NCBI RefSeq assembly: GCF_014483895.1
Contig: NZ_CP059987.1
Coordinates: forward strand, 620,001-684,000
Length of the DNA: 64,000 nucleotides
Reading direction: 5' to 3'
DNA from: Protaetiibacter sp. SSC-01
GTDB lineage: Bacteria; Actinomycetota; Actinomycetes; Actinomycetales; Microbacteriaceae
Shown: piece after piece, positions 24,711 through 33,116 of the stretch
Layout of the letters: each line of letters starts with the position of its first letter
Position numbering within the stretch: position 1 is the first letter of the stretch
The notes under the pieces: model-generated
The model's database searches: none
What the model was told of the DNA's origin: nothing
The model's input: the letters and a program-made list of their open reading frames with translations, nothing else
Made by a program: the position numbers and the translations under genes

Positions 24711-26543
24711 ATGGCTGCGTCGCCCACGCCCGTCGCCCCCGTCCGCTCGCTCGACGAGTGGGTCGCCGAACACGTCGAACTGCTGCAGCCCGACCGCGTC
24801 GTCTGGATCGACGGCTCGCGCGCGCAGCTCGACGGCCTCCTGCGCGAGATGGTCGACGAGGGGCGCATCCTGCGCCTCAACGCCGAGCTGCGCCCCTACA
24901 GCTTCCTCGCCCGCTCCGACCCTGACGACGTCGCGCGCGTCGAGTCGCGCACCTTCATCTGCTCGGAGCGCGAAGAGGATGCCGGGCCCACCAACAACTG
25001 GCGCGAGCCCGAGGCCATGCGCGCCGAGCTGCGCGAGCTCTTCGCGGGCGCCATGCGCGGGCGCACCCTCTACGTGCTGCCGTTCTCGATGGGGCCTGTC
25101 GGCGGCGCCCTGTCGCGCTACGGCGTGCAGCTGACCGACTCGGCGTACGTCGTCGCGTCGATGTCGATCATGACGCGCGTGGGCGACGCCGTGCTCGACC
25201 GCATCCGCGCCGGCGCCCGCTGGGTGCCCGCGTTGCACTCGGTCGGCGCGCCCCTCGAGGAGGGGCAGGAGGACGTGGCCTGGCCCTCCAACCCGGTCAA
25301 GTACATCTGCCACTTCCCCGAGACCCGCGAGATCGTGTCGTTCGGCTCGGCGTACGGCGGCAACGCGATCCTCGCCAAGAAGTCGTTCGCGCTGCGCATC
25401 GCATCCGCCATGGCGCGCGACGAGGGATGGCTCGCCGAGCACATGCTGCTGCTGCGCGTCACCGACCCGCGCGGACGCCGCTTCCACATCGCCGCGGCGT
25501 TCCCCTCGGCGTGCGGCAAGACCAACTTCGCGATGCTGCGCTCGAGCCTGCCCGGGTGGGAGATCGAGACGCTCGGCGACGACATCGCGTGGCTCGCGCC
25601 CGGCTCCGACGGCCGCCTGCGCGCCATCAACCCCGAAGCGGGCTTCTTCGGGGTCGCGCCCGGCACGGGCCCCGGCACCAACCCGACCGCGATCGACACC
25701 CTGTGGGGCAACACGATCTTCACGAACGTCGCGCTGCGCCCCGACGGCGACGTGTGGTGGGAGGGCCTCACCTCCACCCCGCCCGAGGGCCTCGTCGACT
25801 GGCGCGGCGAGCCGTGGACGCCCGAGAGCGGCCGACCCGCCGCCCACCCCAACTCGCGCTTCACCGTGCGGGCCGCGCAGTGCCCGTCCATCGCGCCCGA
25901 CTGGGACGACCCGAACGGCGTGCCCATCGACGCGATCATCTTCGGCGGGCGGCGCGCCACGAACGTGCCGCTCGTCGTGGAGGCGCGCGACTGGGAGCAC
26001 GGCGTCTTCCTCGGGGCGACCATCGCATCCGAGCGCACCGCCGCGGCCGAGGGCGAGCTCGGCGAGCTGCGCCGCGACCCCTTCGCGATGCTGCCGTTCT
26101 GCGGCTACAACATGGGCGACTACTTCCAGCACTGGCTCGAGGTCGGCCAGCGCCTGCGCCGCACGGGCGGTGTGCCCGCCGTGTACCAGGTCAACTGGTT
26201 CCGCAAGGGCCCGGAGGGCGAGTGGCTGTGGCCCGGCTTCGGCGAGAACGGCCGCGTGCTCGCGTGGATCATCGAGCGCATCGCGGGCGAGGCCGCCGCA
26301 TCCGACACCCCGCTCGGCAAGGTGCCCTCGATCGGCGGCATCGACTACCGCGCCGCGGGCGTGAGCGACGAGGCGTGGCAGGAGCTGTTCCGCATCGACG
26401 AGAAGGCGCTGCTCGCCGAGGCCGACGACACCGAGGCGTTCCTCGAGCAGTTCGGAGACCGGCTGCCGGATGCGATCCGCCGCCAGCTGTGCGGCCTGCG
26501 CGAGCGGCTCGGAGCGACGACGGCGAAGAAGGCGGTCGCGTGA
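24711..26543 (+). CDS. pckG: Phosphoenolpyruvate carboxykinase (GTP)
   Basis: 610 residues, standard for the GTP enzyme. Key motifs: substrate loop YVLPFSMGP, PVKYICHFPE, P-loop FPSACGKTNFAML (near residue 265), metal-binding LGDDIAWL, and guanine-binding end region FCGYNMGDYFQHWL. Converts oxaloacetate and GTP to PEP and CO2, the entry step of gluconeogenesis. A perfect AGGAGG lies 5 bp before the ATG at 24711, which fixes the start. The stop overlaps the glpX start (GTGA). Confidence 0.97.
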   Translation: MAASPTPVAPVRSLDEWVAEHVELLQPDRVVWIDGSRAQLDGLLREMVDEGRILRLNAELRPYSFLARSDPDDVARVESRTFICSEREEDAGPTNNWREPEAMRAELRELFAGAMRGRTLYVLPFSMGPVGGALSRYGVQLTDSAYVVASMSIMTRVGDAVLDRIRAGARWVPALHSVGAPLEEGQEDVAWPSNPVKYICHFPETREIVSFGSAYGGNAILAKKSFALRIASAMARDEGWLAEHMLLLRVTDPRGRRFHIAAAFPSACGKTNFAMLRSSLPGWEIETLGDDIAWLAPGSDGRLRAINPEAGFFGVAPGTGPGTNPTAIDTLWGNTIFTNVALRPDGDVWWEGLTSTPPEGLVDWRGEPWTPESGRPAAHPNSRFTVRAAQCPSIAPDWDDPNGVPIDAIIFGGRRATNVPLVVEARDWEHGVFLGATIASERTAAAEGELGELRRDPFAMLPFCGYNMGDYFQHWLEVGQRLRRTGGVPAVYQVNWFRKGPEGEWLWPGFGENGRVLAWIIERIAGEAAASDTPLGKVPSIGGIDYRAAGVSDEAWQELFRIDEKALLAEADDTEAFLEQFGDRLPDAIRRQLCGLRERLGATTAKKAVA

Positions 26544-27517
26544 GCTTCGTCCTCGGTACCGCGGTACCCGATCGCAACCTCGCCCTCGAGCTCGTGCGCG
26601 CGACCGAGGCGGCCGCAATCCGCGCATCCGCCTTCGTCGGGCACGGCGACAAGAACGCGGCCGACAAGGCCGCCGTGGATGCCATGCGCGCCTTCCTCGG
26701 CACGGTCGCGTTCCGTGGCACCGTTGTGATCGGCGAGGGGGAGAAGGACAAGGCCCCCATGCTGTTCAACGGCGAGGTCGTCGGCACGGGCGACGGGCCC
26801 GAGTGCGACATCGCTGTCGACCCGATCGACGGCACCTCGCTCACGGCGGCCGGCCGGCCGAACGCGATCTCGATGATCGCGGCGTCCGACCGCGGCACGA
26901 TGCTCGACGCGTCGAGCGTGTTCTACATGGACAAGATCGTGACGGGGCCAGCGGGAGTCGGCATCGTCGACATCCGCCGCCCCATCGGAGACAACCTGCG
27001 CGCCCTCGCGAAGGCGTCGGGCAAGCGCGTCGGGGACCTCGCGGTCGGCGTGCTCGACCGCCCGCGCCACGAGGGGCTCGTGGCCGACATCCGCGCGGCG
27101 GGGGCGGGCGTGCGCCTGCTGCTCGACGGCGACGTCGGCGGCGGCATCGCGGCCGCCTCGCTCGACGGCGACCTCGACATGTGCGTCGGCATCGGCGGCA
27201 GCCCCGAGGGCGTCGCGACGGCGTGCGCCGTGAAGGCGCTCGGCGGGCTCATCCAGGGGCGGCTCGTGGCGGGCGACGACGCGGAGCGCGAGCGCGGCGA
27301 GGCCGCGGGCCTGCTGTTCGATCACGTCTACGAGGCCGACGACCTCGTGCGCGGCGACAACACCTTCTTCGTGGCGACGGGCGTCACCGACGGCGCGCTG
27401 CTCGAGGGTGTGCGCAAGCTGGGGCCCGTCATCCGCACCGAGTCGATCGTCGTGCGCGGAGCATCCGGCACCGTGCGCCGCATCACGGCCGACTACCGAG
27501 CCGCCCGCTGGGAGTAA
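26540..27517 (+). CDS. glpX: Fructose-1,6-bisphosphatase class II
   Basis: 325 residues, GlpX family: VIGEGEKDKAPML and the metal-binding CDIAVDPIDGTSLTAAGRPN, followed by GDVGGGIAAA and GIGGSPEGV. Hydrolyses fructose-1,6-bisphosphate to fructose-6-phosphate, the late irreversible step of gluconeogenesis. The GTG start overlaps the pckG stop by 4 bp, so the first and last committed steps of the route are made from one message. Confidence 0.95.
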   Translation: MSFVLGTAVPDRNLALELVRATEAAAIRASAFVGHGDKNAADKAAVDAMRAFLGTVAFRGTVVIGEGEKDKAPMLFNGEVVGTGDGPECDIAVDPIDGTSLTAAGRPNAISMIAASDRGTMLDASSVFYMDKIVTGPAGVGIVDIRRPIGDNLRALAKASGKRVGDLAVGVLDRPRHEGLVADIRAAGAGVRLLLDGDVGGGIAAASLDGDLDMCVGIGGSPEGVATACAVKALGGLIQGRLVAGDDAERERGEAAGLLFDHVYEADDLVRGDNTFFVATGVTDGALLEGVRKLGPVIRTESIVVRGASGTVRRITADYRAARWE

Positions 27518-27529
27518 CGCGGGGTTCGC

Positions 27530-27601
27530 GGCGCAGCTGGAGCCGTGACCGCGCGGCGGGAGTTGTTTCTCCCGCCGCCGAGTCGCAGCTCCAGCTGCGC
27601 C
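27530..27601. repeat. Nested-stem palindromic repeat, family 3 copy B
   Basis: Outer perfect stem GGCGCAGCTGGAGC/GCTCCAGCTGCGCC and inner perfect stem CGGCGGGAG/CTCCCGCCG with loop TTGTTT. It aligns along its whole length with the element at 13514-13584. It begins 13 bp after the glpX stop and probably serves as that operon's terminator. Confidence 0.65.
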
Positions 27602-27607
27602 ACGGTC

Positions 27608-27640
27608 AGATTGTCTGACAATCTGGTATTGTCTGACAAT
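27608..27640 (+). promoter_or_regulatory. Tandem GntR (FadR-type) operators over the GntR start
   Basis: AGATTGTCTGACAATCT (27608-27624, perfect palindrome) and ATTGTCTGACAAT (27628-27640) share the core TTGTCTGACAA, with centres 18 bp apart. TATTGT (27627-27632) is the likely -10 and lies inside the second site; the ATG follows at 27642, so the message is probably leaderless and autorepressed. Confidence 0.75.
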
Positions 27641-27641
27641 C

Positions 27642-28313
27642 ATGCGAGCGACGGATGCGGCAGGCGCGGGCGCCACGGGTGCCGTGCGCCCGGATGCCGT
27701 GGTCGCCTCGCTCCGCACCGCGATCCTCGCGGGCACGGTCGAGCCCGGCAGCGCCGTGACCGAGGCGCTCGTGTCGGAGACCTTCGGCGTCGCCCGGCCC
27801 ACCGCGCGCATCGCGATCGACCGGCTCGTCTCCGACGGCATCCTCGAGCGCGAACCGCACCACGCGGCGCGTGTGAAGCGGCTCGGCCGCGACGACATCG
27901 CCGACCTGTTCGCGGCCCGCGCGGCCGTCGAGTCGGCCGCCGTCGAGCTGCTCGCGGGCACCGCGCGCGTGCCGGCCGACGCATCCGCCGCCCACGAGCG
28001 GCTGCTCGGACTCGAGGCCGACGCCTCATACTGGGCGATCGACCTCGCGTTCCACCGCGCCCTCGTGCAGGGCGCGCCCTCGACGCGGCTGCCGCGGCTG
28101 CACGATCAGCTCATGGGTGAGATCGAGTTCGCGCTCGCCCAGGTCGACGCGCACCGCCTGCGCTCGACGCGCGAGGTCGCCGCCGAGCACGGGCGCATCC
28201 TCGACGCCGTCGCCGCGGGCGACGCGGCGCTCGCCGAGCACCTCACCCGCAGCCACATCCTCGCGTCGCGCGACCGCCTGCTCGCGCACTTCGACATGCA
28301 ACACGGAAGGTGA
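27642..28313 (+). CDS. GntR/FadR-family regulator, probably of lactate use
   Basis: 223 residues: winged HTH (about 15-80: [23 protein letters not shown]) and an FCD ligand domain ([14 protein letters not shown], then [10 protein letters not shown], and [13 protein letters not shown] with the metal-binding His pattern). Two TTGTCTGACAA palindromes cover its start. Its TGA overlaps the GTG of an L-lactate dehydrogenase-like gene, so LldR-like control of lactate oxidation is the simplest reading (inferred). Confidence 0.88.
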   Translation: MRATDAAGAGATGAVRPDAVVASLRTAILAGTVEPGSAVTEALVSETFGVARPTARIAIDRLVSDGILEREPHHAARVKRLGRDDIADLFAARAAVESAAVELLAGTARVPADASAAHERLLGLEADASYWAIDLAFHRALVQGAPSTRLPRLHDQLMGEIEFALAQVDAHRLRSTREVAAEHGRILDAVAAGDAALAEHLTRSHILASRDRLLAHFDMQHGR

Positions 28314-29554
28314 CCCCGGTGGTCAAGCGCCAGTTCCCCCGTCCGGTCGAGATCCTCGACCTGATGAAGTTCAAGAAGCCCGAGCTCGACGGCAAGAAGC
28401 GCCGTCTGAACCAGGCGCTCACGATCTACGACCTGCGCGACATCGCCAAGCGCCGCACGCCGAAGGCCGCGTTCGACTACACCGACGGCGCCGCGGAGGG
28501 CGAGCTCTCGCTCGCGCGCGCACGCCAGGCGTTCGAGGACGTCGAGTTCAGCCCCCGCATCCTGCGCCCTGCAACCGACGTCGACACGAGCTCGACGATC
28601 CTCGGCGGGCCGTCGGCCTACCCGTTCGCGATCGCGCCCACCGGGTTCACGCGCCTCATGCAGACCGAGGGCGAGATCGCGGGGGCGGGCGCGGCGGGCG
28701 CGGCCGGCATCCCGTTCACCCTCTCGACGCTCGGCACGACCTCGATCGAGGACGTCAAGGCGGCGAACCCCGACGGACGCAACTGGTTCCAGCTCTACGT
28801 CATGCGCAACCGCGACATCTCGTACGGCCTCGTCGAGCGCGCGGCCGCCGCGGGCTTCGACACTCTGCAATTCACCGTCGACACCCCCGTCGCAGGCGCG
28901 CGCCTGCGCGACAAGCGCAACGGCTTCTCGATCCCGCCGCAGCTCACGGTCGGCACGATCATCAACGCGATCCCGCGGCCGTGGTGGTGGTTCGACTTCC
29001 TCACGACGCCGAAGCTGGAGTTCGCCTCGCTCTCGACGACGGGCGGCACGGTCGGCGAGCTGCTCGACGCCGCGATGGACCCGACGATCTCCTTCGACGA
29101 CCTCGACATCATCCGCGAGATGTGGCCGGGCAAGATCGTCATCAAGGGCGTGCAGAACGTCGAGGATGCGAAGCAGCTCGCGGCTCGCGGCGTCGACGGC
29201 ATCGTGCTCTCGAACCACGGCGGTCGGCAGCTCGACCGCGCGCCCATCCCGTTCCACCTGCTGCCGGATGTCGTGCGCGAGGTGGGCAGGGACGTCGAGG
29301 TGGGCGTCGACACCGGCATCATGAACGGCGCCGACATCGTCGCATCGGTCGCGCTCGGCGCGAAGTTCACGATGATCGGCCGCGCCTACCTGTACGGCCT
29401 CATGGCGGGCGGCCGGGCGGGCGTCGACCGCACGATCGCGATCCTCACGAGCGAGCTCGTGCGCACGATGAAGCTCCTCGGTGCGTCGACCCTCGCCGAG
29501 CTCGAGCCCGCGCACGTCACCCAGCTCGAGCGACTCACCCCGCGCCGCCGCTGA
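28310..29554 (+). CDS. lldD: FMN-dependent L-lactate dehydrogenase-like alpha-hydroxy acid oxidoreductase
   Basis: 414 residues of the FMN_dh family. Key pieces: [40 protein letters not shown] (FMN-contacting Lys) and [13 protein letters not shown] with the active-site His and Arg. Length and the C-terminal TMKLLGAST match LldD2-type quinone-linked L-lactate dehydrogenases of actinobacteria; mandelate or glycolate oxidase activity cannot be excluded. The GTG start overlaps the GntR stop. No lactate permease is adjacent. Its product pyruvate would feed the pckG-glpX operon just upstream. Confidence 0.88.
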   Translation: MTPVVKRQFPRPVEILDLMKFKKPELDGKKRRLNQALTIYDLRDIAKRRTPKAAFDYTDGAAEGELSLARARQAFEDVEFSPRILRPATDVDTSSTILGGPSAYPFAIAPTGFTRLMQTEGEIAGAGAAGAAGIPFTLSTLGTTSIEDVKAANPDGRNWFQLYVMRNRDISYGLVERAAAAGFDTLQFTVDTPVAGARLRDKRNGFSIPPQLTVGTIINAIPRPWWWFDFLTTPKLEFASLSTTGGTVGELLDAAMDPTISFDDLDIIREMWPGKIVIKGVQNVEDAKQLAARGVDGIVLSNHGGRQLDRAPIPFHLLPDVVREVGRDVEVGVDTGIMNGADIVASVALGAKFTMIGRAYLYGLMAGGRAGVDRTIAILTSELVRTMKLLGASTLAELEPAHVTQLERLTPRRR

Positions 29555-29564
29555 CGCACCCTTC

Positions 29565-29625
29565 GCTGACTGGTCGGTTTCTGGCCCTAAACCGCTCGGA
29601 TGAGGCCAGAAACCGACCAGTCAGC
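29565..29625. repeat. 61-bp palindromic repeat, family 1 copy B (bidirectional terminator)
   Basis: Begins GCTGACTGGTCGGTTTCTGG and ends CCAGAAACCGACCAGTCAGC. Same length as, and inverted relative to, copy A at 9876-9936. It lies 10 bp from the lldD stop and 10 bp from the ohrR stop. Confidence 0.8.
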
Positions 29626-29635
29626 GTTCGCGGGG

Positions 29636-30070
29636 TCAGCGGGCGGCGGCGATCACCTGGTGGAGGGCGGCGCGGAGGGACTCGAGCTCGGGGAGGCTCA
29701 TGCCGAGGCGCTCGACGACGCGGGGCGGGATCGTCTCGGCCTGCGCGCGCAGGGCGGCCCCCGCATCCGTCGTCGAGATCTCGAGCACGCGCTCGTCGTC
29801 GACGCTGCGCCGCCGGGCCACGTAGCCGAGCGCCTCGAGGCGCTTGAGCAGCGGGGAGAGGGTCGCGGGGTCGAGCTGCAGCTCGTCGCCGAGCTCGCGC
29901 ACCGAGCGTGGGCTGCGCTGCCACAGGGCGAGCATCACGAGGTACTGCGGATGCGTGAGCCCGAGCGGCTCGAGGAGCGGCCGGTAGATCGCGTTGACGC
30001 TGCGCGAGGCGACGGCGAGCGCGAAGCACACCTGGTTCTCGAGAGCCAGCACGTCGGGGGAGTCGGCCAT
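29636..30070 (-). CDS. ohrR: OhrR-like MarR-family peroxide-sensing repressor
   Basis: 144 residues. The N-terminus LENQVCFALAVASR with Cys near residue 15, followed by YRPLLEPLGLTHPQYLVMLALW, is the OhrR pattern; that cysteine senses organic hydroperoxides. The wing reads LSPLLKRLEALGYVARRRSVDDER. One of the two tyrosines that bond the oxidised cysteine in Bacillus OhrR is conserved (Y29), the other is not. No ohr gene is in the window. ATG 30070 has TACGAT 6 nt upstream (leaderless). Inverted repeats at 30082-30103 are candidate operators. Confidence 0.85.
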   Translation of the reverse strand: MADSPDVLALENQVCFALAVASRSVNAIYRPLLEPLGLTHPQYLVMLALWQRSPRSVRELGDELQLDPATLSPLLKRLEALGYVARRRSVDDERVLEISTTDAGAALRAQAETIPPRVVERLGMSLPELESLRAALHQVIAAAR

Positions 30071-30076
30071 GGAGCT

Positions 30077-30103
30077 ATCGTACGGAATCCGTTAGTACAC
30101 TAA
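30077..30103. promoter_or_regulatory. Divergent ohrR/mini-protein control region
   Basis: TACGAT (minus, 30082-30077) is the probable ohrR -10. ACGGAATCCGT (30082-30092) and TTAGTACACTAA (30092-30103, arms TTAGT/ACTAA) are adjoining inverted repeats between two start codons only 32 bp apart. Confidence 0.5.
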
Positions 30104-30363
30104 TGATTGTGACACGAACGGATGGCGAGGAGAGGGCCGACGGCTTCAGCCGTGGCAACGACTTCTCGGGCGGCTCGGGCTTCTTCAACCGACTCAACCG
30201 CCGCCTCTTCCCGTGGCTCGGACCGCCTCCGCTCGGCCCCTACGACCAGCCGAAGCAGGCGCCGGCCCGCGATCGCGGCTGCCCGCTGTGCGGCCACGCG
30301 ATGGCCGAGCACACGAAGGGCGTCAGCGACGGGCGCACGCTGCTCTACTGCCCGGAGGGCTGA
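30103..30363 (+). CDS. Small CxxC zinc-ribbon-like protein, unknown
   Basis: 86 residues. The first 55 are polar and Gly/Asn/Pro-rich. The C-terminus has GCPLCGHAMAEH and, 17 residues later, LLYCPEG, i.e. a CxxC-x17-C pattern with a histidine that could hold zinc. Start ATG 30103 lies in the operator region shared with ohrR, so peroxide-linked control is possible. I know of similar short CPLCG proteins in Microbacteriaceae but no function. Confidence 0.6.
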   Translation: MIVTRTDGEERADGFSRGNDFSGGSGFFNRLNRRLFPWLGPPPLGPYDQPKQAPARDRGCPLCGHAMAEHTKGVSDGRTLLYCPEG

Positions 30364-30376
30364 GTCGCCCGGCGGC

Positions 30377-30418
30377 GGTCTCGAGACGCGTCGACTTCGG
30401 CGGCGCTCCTCGACCACC
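30377..30418. repeat. Diverged family 2 palindromic repeat
   Basis: GGTCTCGAGACGCGTCG at one end and GCTCCTCGACCACC at the other follow the frame of the GGTTTCGATACGCGTCG...CTACTCAACCA elements at 23051 and 55264. A partial echo (CCCGGCGGCGGTGTCGACCACCT) follows at 30428-30450. It lies between convergent stops. Confidence 0.45.
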
Positions 30419-30458
30419 TAGGAGTAACCCGGCGGCGGTGTCGACCACCTCGTTGTCG

Positions 30459-31037
30459 TCAGACGACGACGGCCTCGCGCGTCGCGACGTTGGCCAGCAG
30501 TTGGCTGCGCACGAGCGGCAGCGCGCGCGAGAGCGACGTCTCGATGCGCTCGTCGAGGTCGGCGGAGGTCACCCGGTAGTCGGTGAAGTCGCGCTCGTTC
30601 GCGAAGATGCCGAGCGGCAGCGTGAGCGCCTGGAAGAACCCGAACAGCGGCCGCATCTGGTGTTCGACGAGCAGCGCGTGCCGGTCGGAGCCGCCCGTCG
30701 CGGTGAGCACGATGGGAGTGTCGACGAGGGCGTACTGGCCGACGTAGTCGAAGAAGAGCTTGAAGAGCCCCGAGTAGGTGGCGCGGTAGGCGGGCGAGCC
30801 CACGACCAGCACGTCGGCGGTCTCGACGGCCTCGAGCGCCTCCTGGGCGACCGGGCCGAGGTTGGAGCGGTAGCCGCCCGCGGCGAGCGACGGCAGCACG
30901 GTCGCGAGCTCGATGATCTCCGCCCGACCGGCGAGCTTCTCGGCGAACGCCTCCGAAACGCGGCGCACGAGCGCGGTCGTGCGCGAGGGGTCGGTGGGGC
31001 TCCCGCTCACTCCGACGACGCGGATCGTCTCGCTCAT
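30459..31037 (-). CDS. NADPH-dependent FMN reductase (MsuE-like)
   Basis: 192 residues, flavodoxin-like fold: VVGVSGSPTDPSRTTAL (phosphate loop for FMN), VLVVGSPAYRATYSGLFKLFFDYVG and VLTATGGSDRHALLVEHQMRPLFG. These match the MsuE/SsuE-type FMN reductases that feed reduced flavin to monooxygenases. No monooxygenase is nearby, so the partner is unknown. GGAGGAG precedes the ATG. Confidence 0.85.
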   Translation of the reverse strand: MSETIRVVGVSGSPTDPSRTTALVRRVSEAFAEKLAGRAEIIELATVLPSLAAGGYRSNLGPVAQEALEAVETADVLVVGSPAYRATYSGLFKLFFDYVGQYALVDTPIVLTATGGSDRHALLVEHQMRPLFGFFQALTLPLGIFANERDFTDYRVTSADLDERIETSLSRALPLVRSQLLANVATREAVVV

Positions 31038-31120
31038 GCGCTCCTCCTCCCGCCGCGGACCTCACGGCGCCCTGCGATCCTGTCACCGCCACCTGGAACC
31101 GCGTCCCAATGCGTCCCGAG

Positions 31121-31154
31121 GTTGCAGTTCGTGACACCGTGTTGCAGCCGTGAC
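31121..31154. repeat. Short direct repeat in the divergent intergenic region
   Basis: GTTGCAGTTCGTGAC (31121-31135) and GTTGCAGCCGTGAC (31141-31154) repeat with a 20-bp period between the FMN reductase and the following gene. A regulator site is possible; there is no further support. Confidence 0.3.
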
Positions 31155-31203
31155 GGATGCCGCGGGCCAGCGCGCGCATCATGTGCGCGGGCAGGATGGG
31201 GGC

Positions 31204-31620
31204 ATGATCTCGACCCGACTGGCCCGCGAGCTTCGCGAGGCGGGCCTCGTGTGGGCCCCCGTCTCGGGTGACGCGTTCCAGCTGGAGGGCGGCGAGTTCG
31301 AGGGCGACGTCTTCACGGTGAGCGACATGACGATCGAAGCGCACCACTACGCCACCGGCTCGGTGCTGGGCTTCAACGGCACGACCGAGTGGGCGCTCGA
31401 CTCCGTCGCCCTCGACGATGCGCTGTGGCTGCCGCGCGAGGAGCAGCTGCGCGACCTGCTGCGCGGCTCGTTCCGTTCGCTCGAGCGCATCCCGCAAGGC
31501 GCAGGGGCGCGCTACCGCGTCACGACGGAGCGCGGTGGCGCCGTCACCGTGTTCGAGGCCGACGACGCGACCGAGGCGTACGGCGAGGCGCTGCTCGCCC
31601 TCATCCGCTCGCTCGCCTGA
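31204..31620 (+). CDS. Conserved hypothetical protein, 138 aa
   Basis: Soluble acidic protein: RELREAGLVWAPVSGDAFQL at the N-terminus, then VFTVSDMTIEAHHY, GFNGTTEWALDSV and LWLPREEQLRDLL. I recognise it as a short protein common in Microbacteriaceae, often loosely labelled pilus assembly CpaE, but it lacks any ATPase motif and that label is not supported. CAGGAT 7 nt before the ATG suggests a leaderless message. Confidence 0.75.
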   Translation: MISTRLARELREAGLVWAPVSGDAFQLEGGEFEGDVFTVSDMTIEAHHYATGSVLGFNGTTEWALDSVALDDALWLPREEQLRDLLRGSFRSLERIPQGAGARYRVTTERGGAVTVFEADDATEAYGEALLALIRSLA

Positions 31621-31650
31621 CGGACCGGCCCGACCACCGGGCCGCGGCGC

Positions 31651-33024
31651 TCAGTCGGATGCCGCCTGGTCGGCCCCGAGCGCGGCGCGGCTCGAGGTCG
31701 GCAGCTCGCTCTCCTCGGCAGGCACCGACTCGCGCTGCTGGAGGTAGAGCCCCGAGATGTGCCGGTAGGCGGGCGTGAGGAACGCGAGCGCCGCCGCGAC
31801 GACCATGACGAGGCCGGCGATGAGGAAGACGAGCGCGATGCCGCGCGCCGCCCCGTCGCCCAGCAGCCAGCCCCACGCCTCGCGTCCGGACCCCGACTCC
31901 ATGTAGGGGATGATGAGGAACTCGGCGAGGGGCGCGATGAGGAACGCCGTGATGGGCGCCGCGGCCGACTCGAAGGCCGCCGCGAAGCCGAACACGCGCC
32001 CCTGGGTGCGGAACGGCACGACCTTCTGGATGACGGTCTGCTCGGACGCCTCGACCGCCGGGATGAGCATCATGTACAGCCAGATGCCGCCCGCGTAGAG
32101 CCACCACCAGTCGCGGATCGTGAAGAGGGCACCGAGCGCGCCCATGATCATGACGAGCACGAGCATCGTGCGGATCGGGTTGCGGCCGAGCCCGAACCTC
32201 GCGATGACGATGCCGCCGATGATGAACCCCGTCGAGGTCACGCCGAGCACGATGCCCCACCACTCGACGGGGAACAGCTCGAGACCGTACGGGTCCATGA
32301 GGGCCATGTAGACGCCGCCGATGAGGTTGTTGAAGGTCGAGAAGATGATGAGCGCGAAGAGGCCGGTCGCCGCGCGCACCGCCGTGATGCTGCCGCGGAG
32401 GTCGACCAGGCCGGTGCGATTCGGGTCGCGCACGGGCTCGTCTTCCGGCACGCGCAGGAAGAGCAGGTGCACGAGGGCGGCGGCGGTCAGCACGAGCGCG
32501 ATCGTGAGCGTCCAGCCCATGCCGAGCCAGCCGATCGAGAGGCCGCTGAAGACGCTCGTGACGGTGAACGCGAGACCCTGCACGGTGCCGACCATCCCGT
32601 TCGCGTTGGCGTGACGCTCCTCGGGCACGAGCAGGGTGACGGTCGTGGAGAGCGCGATGTTGCGCATGTTCTCGACGACGCCGCCGATGAGGATGATCGT
32701 GGTGAAGAACCAGAACGCGGGCCCGCCGATGTCGACGAGCTGCGACTCCGGGTAGAGCAGGTAGAGGCCGCCCGCGATGCCGAACGACACGAGCGTGACG
32801 ATGCTCGCGAAGATCATGACGCGGTGCTTGCGGTGCCGGTCGACGATCGTGCCGAACATCATCGAGAAGAGCGCGAGCAGCAGCATGTACGCCCCGCCGA
32901 TGATGCCCGTCGCGAGCACGGAGCGCGTCTCGAGGTACACCCAGAAGGTCAGGGCGAACCACAGGTAGCTCGTCGTGACGTTGGCGATGCCCGTGTTGAC
33001 GAGCACCTGGAGGAAGGTTCGCAC
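31651..33024 (-). CDS. MFS transporter, efflux type
   Basis: 457 residues with 12 predicted membrane segments, MFS_3-like (enterobactin or macrolide exporter type): ALTFWVYLETRSVLATGI, GTIVDRHRKHRVMI (motif A) and NAIALSTTVTLLVP-like NIALSTTVTLLVPEERHAN. I choose GTG 33024 over ATG 33054 or GTG 33069 because a promoter TTCACA-17-TACCCT (33059-33031) ends 6 nt before it and the longer forms would start inside the TetR-like operator. The substrate is unknown; drug or metabolite export is likely. Confidence 0.82.
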   Translation of the reverse strand: MRTFLQVLVNTGIANVTTSYLWFALTFWVYLETRSVLATGIIGGAYMLLLALFSMMFGTIVDRHRKHRVMIFASIVTLVSFGIAGGLYLLYPESQLVDIGGPAFWFFTTIILIGGVVENMRNIALSTTVTLLVPEERHANANGMVGTVQGLAFTVTSVFSGLSIGWLGMGWTLTIALVLTAAALVHLLFLRVPEDEPVRDPNRTGLVDLRGSITAVRAATGLFALIIFSTFNNLIGGVYMALMDPYGLELFPVEWWGIVLGVTSTGFIIGGIVIARFGLGRNPIRTMLVLVMIMGALGALFTIRDWWWLYAGGIWLYMMLIPAVEASEQTVIQKVVPFRTQGRVFGFAAAFESAAAPITAFLIAPLAEFLIIPYMESGSGREAWGWLLGDGAARGIALVFLIAGLVMVVAAALAFLTPAYRHISGLYLQQRESVPAEESELPTSSRAALGADQAASD

Positions 33025-33030
33025 CGGGTC

Positions 33031-33071
33031 AGGGTAGCCCGAAACCGCCGACATGTGAACAGCGTCCACAT
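33031..33071 (-). promoter_or_regulatory. MFS promoter with TetR-type operator
   Basis: On the minus strand ATGTGGAC-GCT-GTTCACAT (33071-33053) overlaps the -35 TTCACA (33059-33054), followed by 17 bp and TACCCT (33036-33031). The same 8-bp arms recur at 51638-51656. Confidence 0.65.
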
Positions 33072-33116
33072 ATCGGCGGCGTGTCGGGTCGGTTCAGCCC
33101 GGCACCGTCGGGGGGT

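Noticed and set aside
31204-31620. CpaE pilus assembly protein
   Set aside because: No Walker or receiver motif and only 138 residues; the label circulates in databases without sequence support.
33024-33069. Longer N-terminus for the MFS exporter (starts at 33069 or 33054)
   Set aside because: Would place the start inside the operator and upstream of a good -10; leaderless GTG 33024 fits better.
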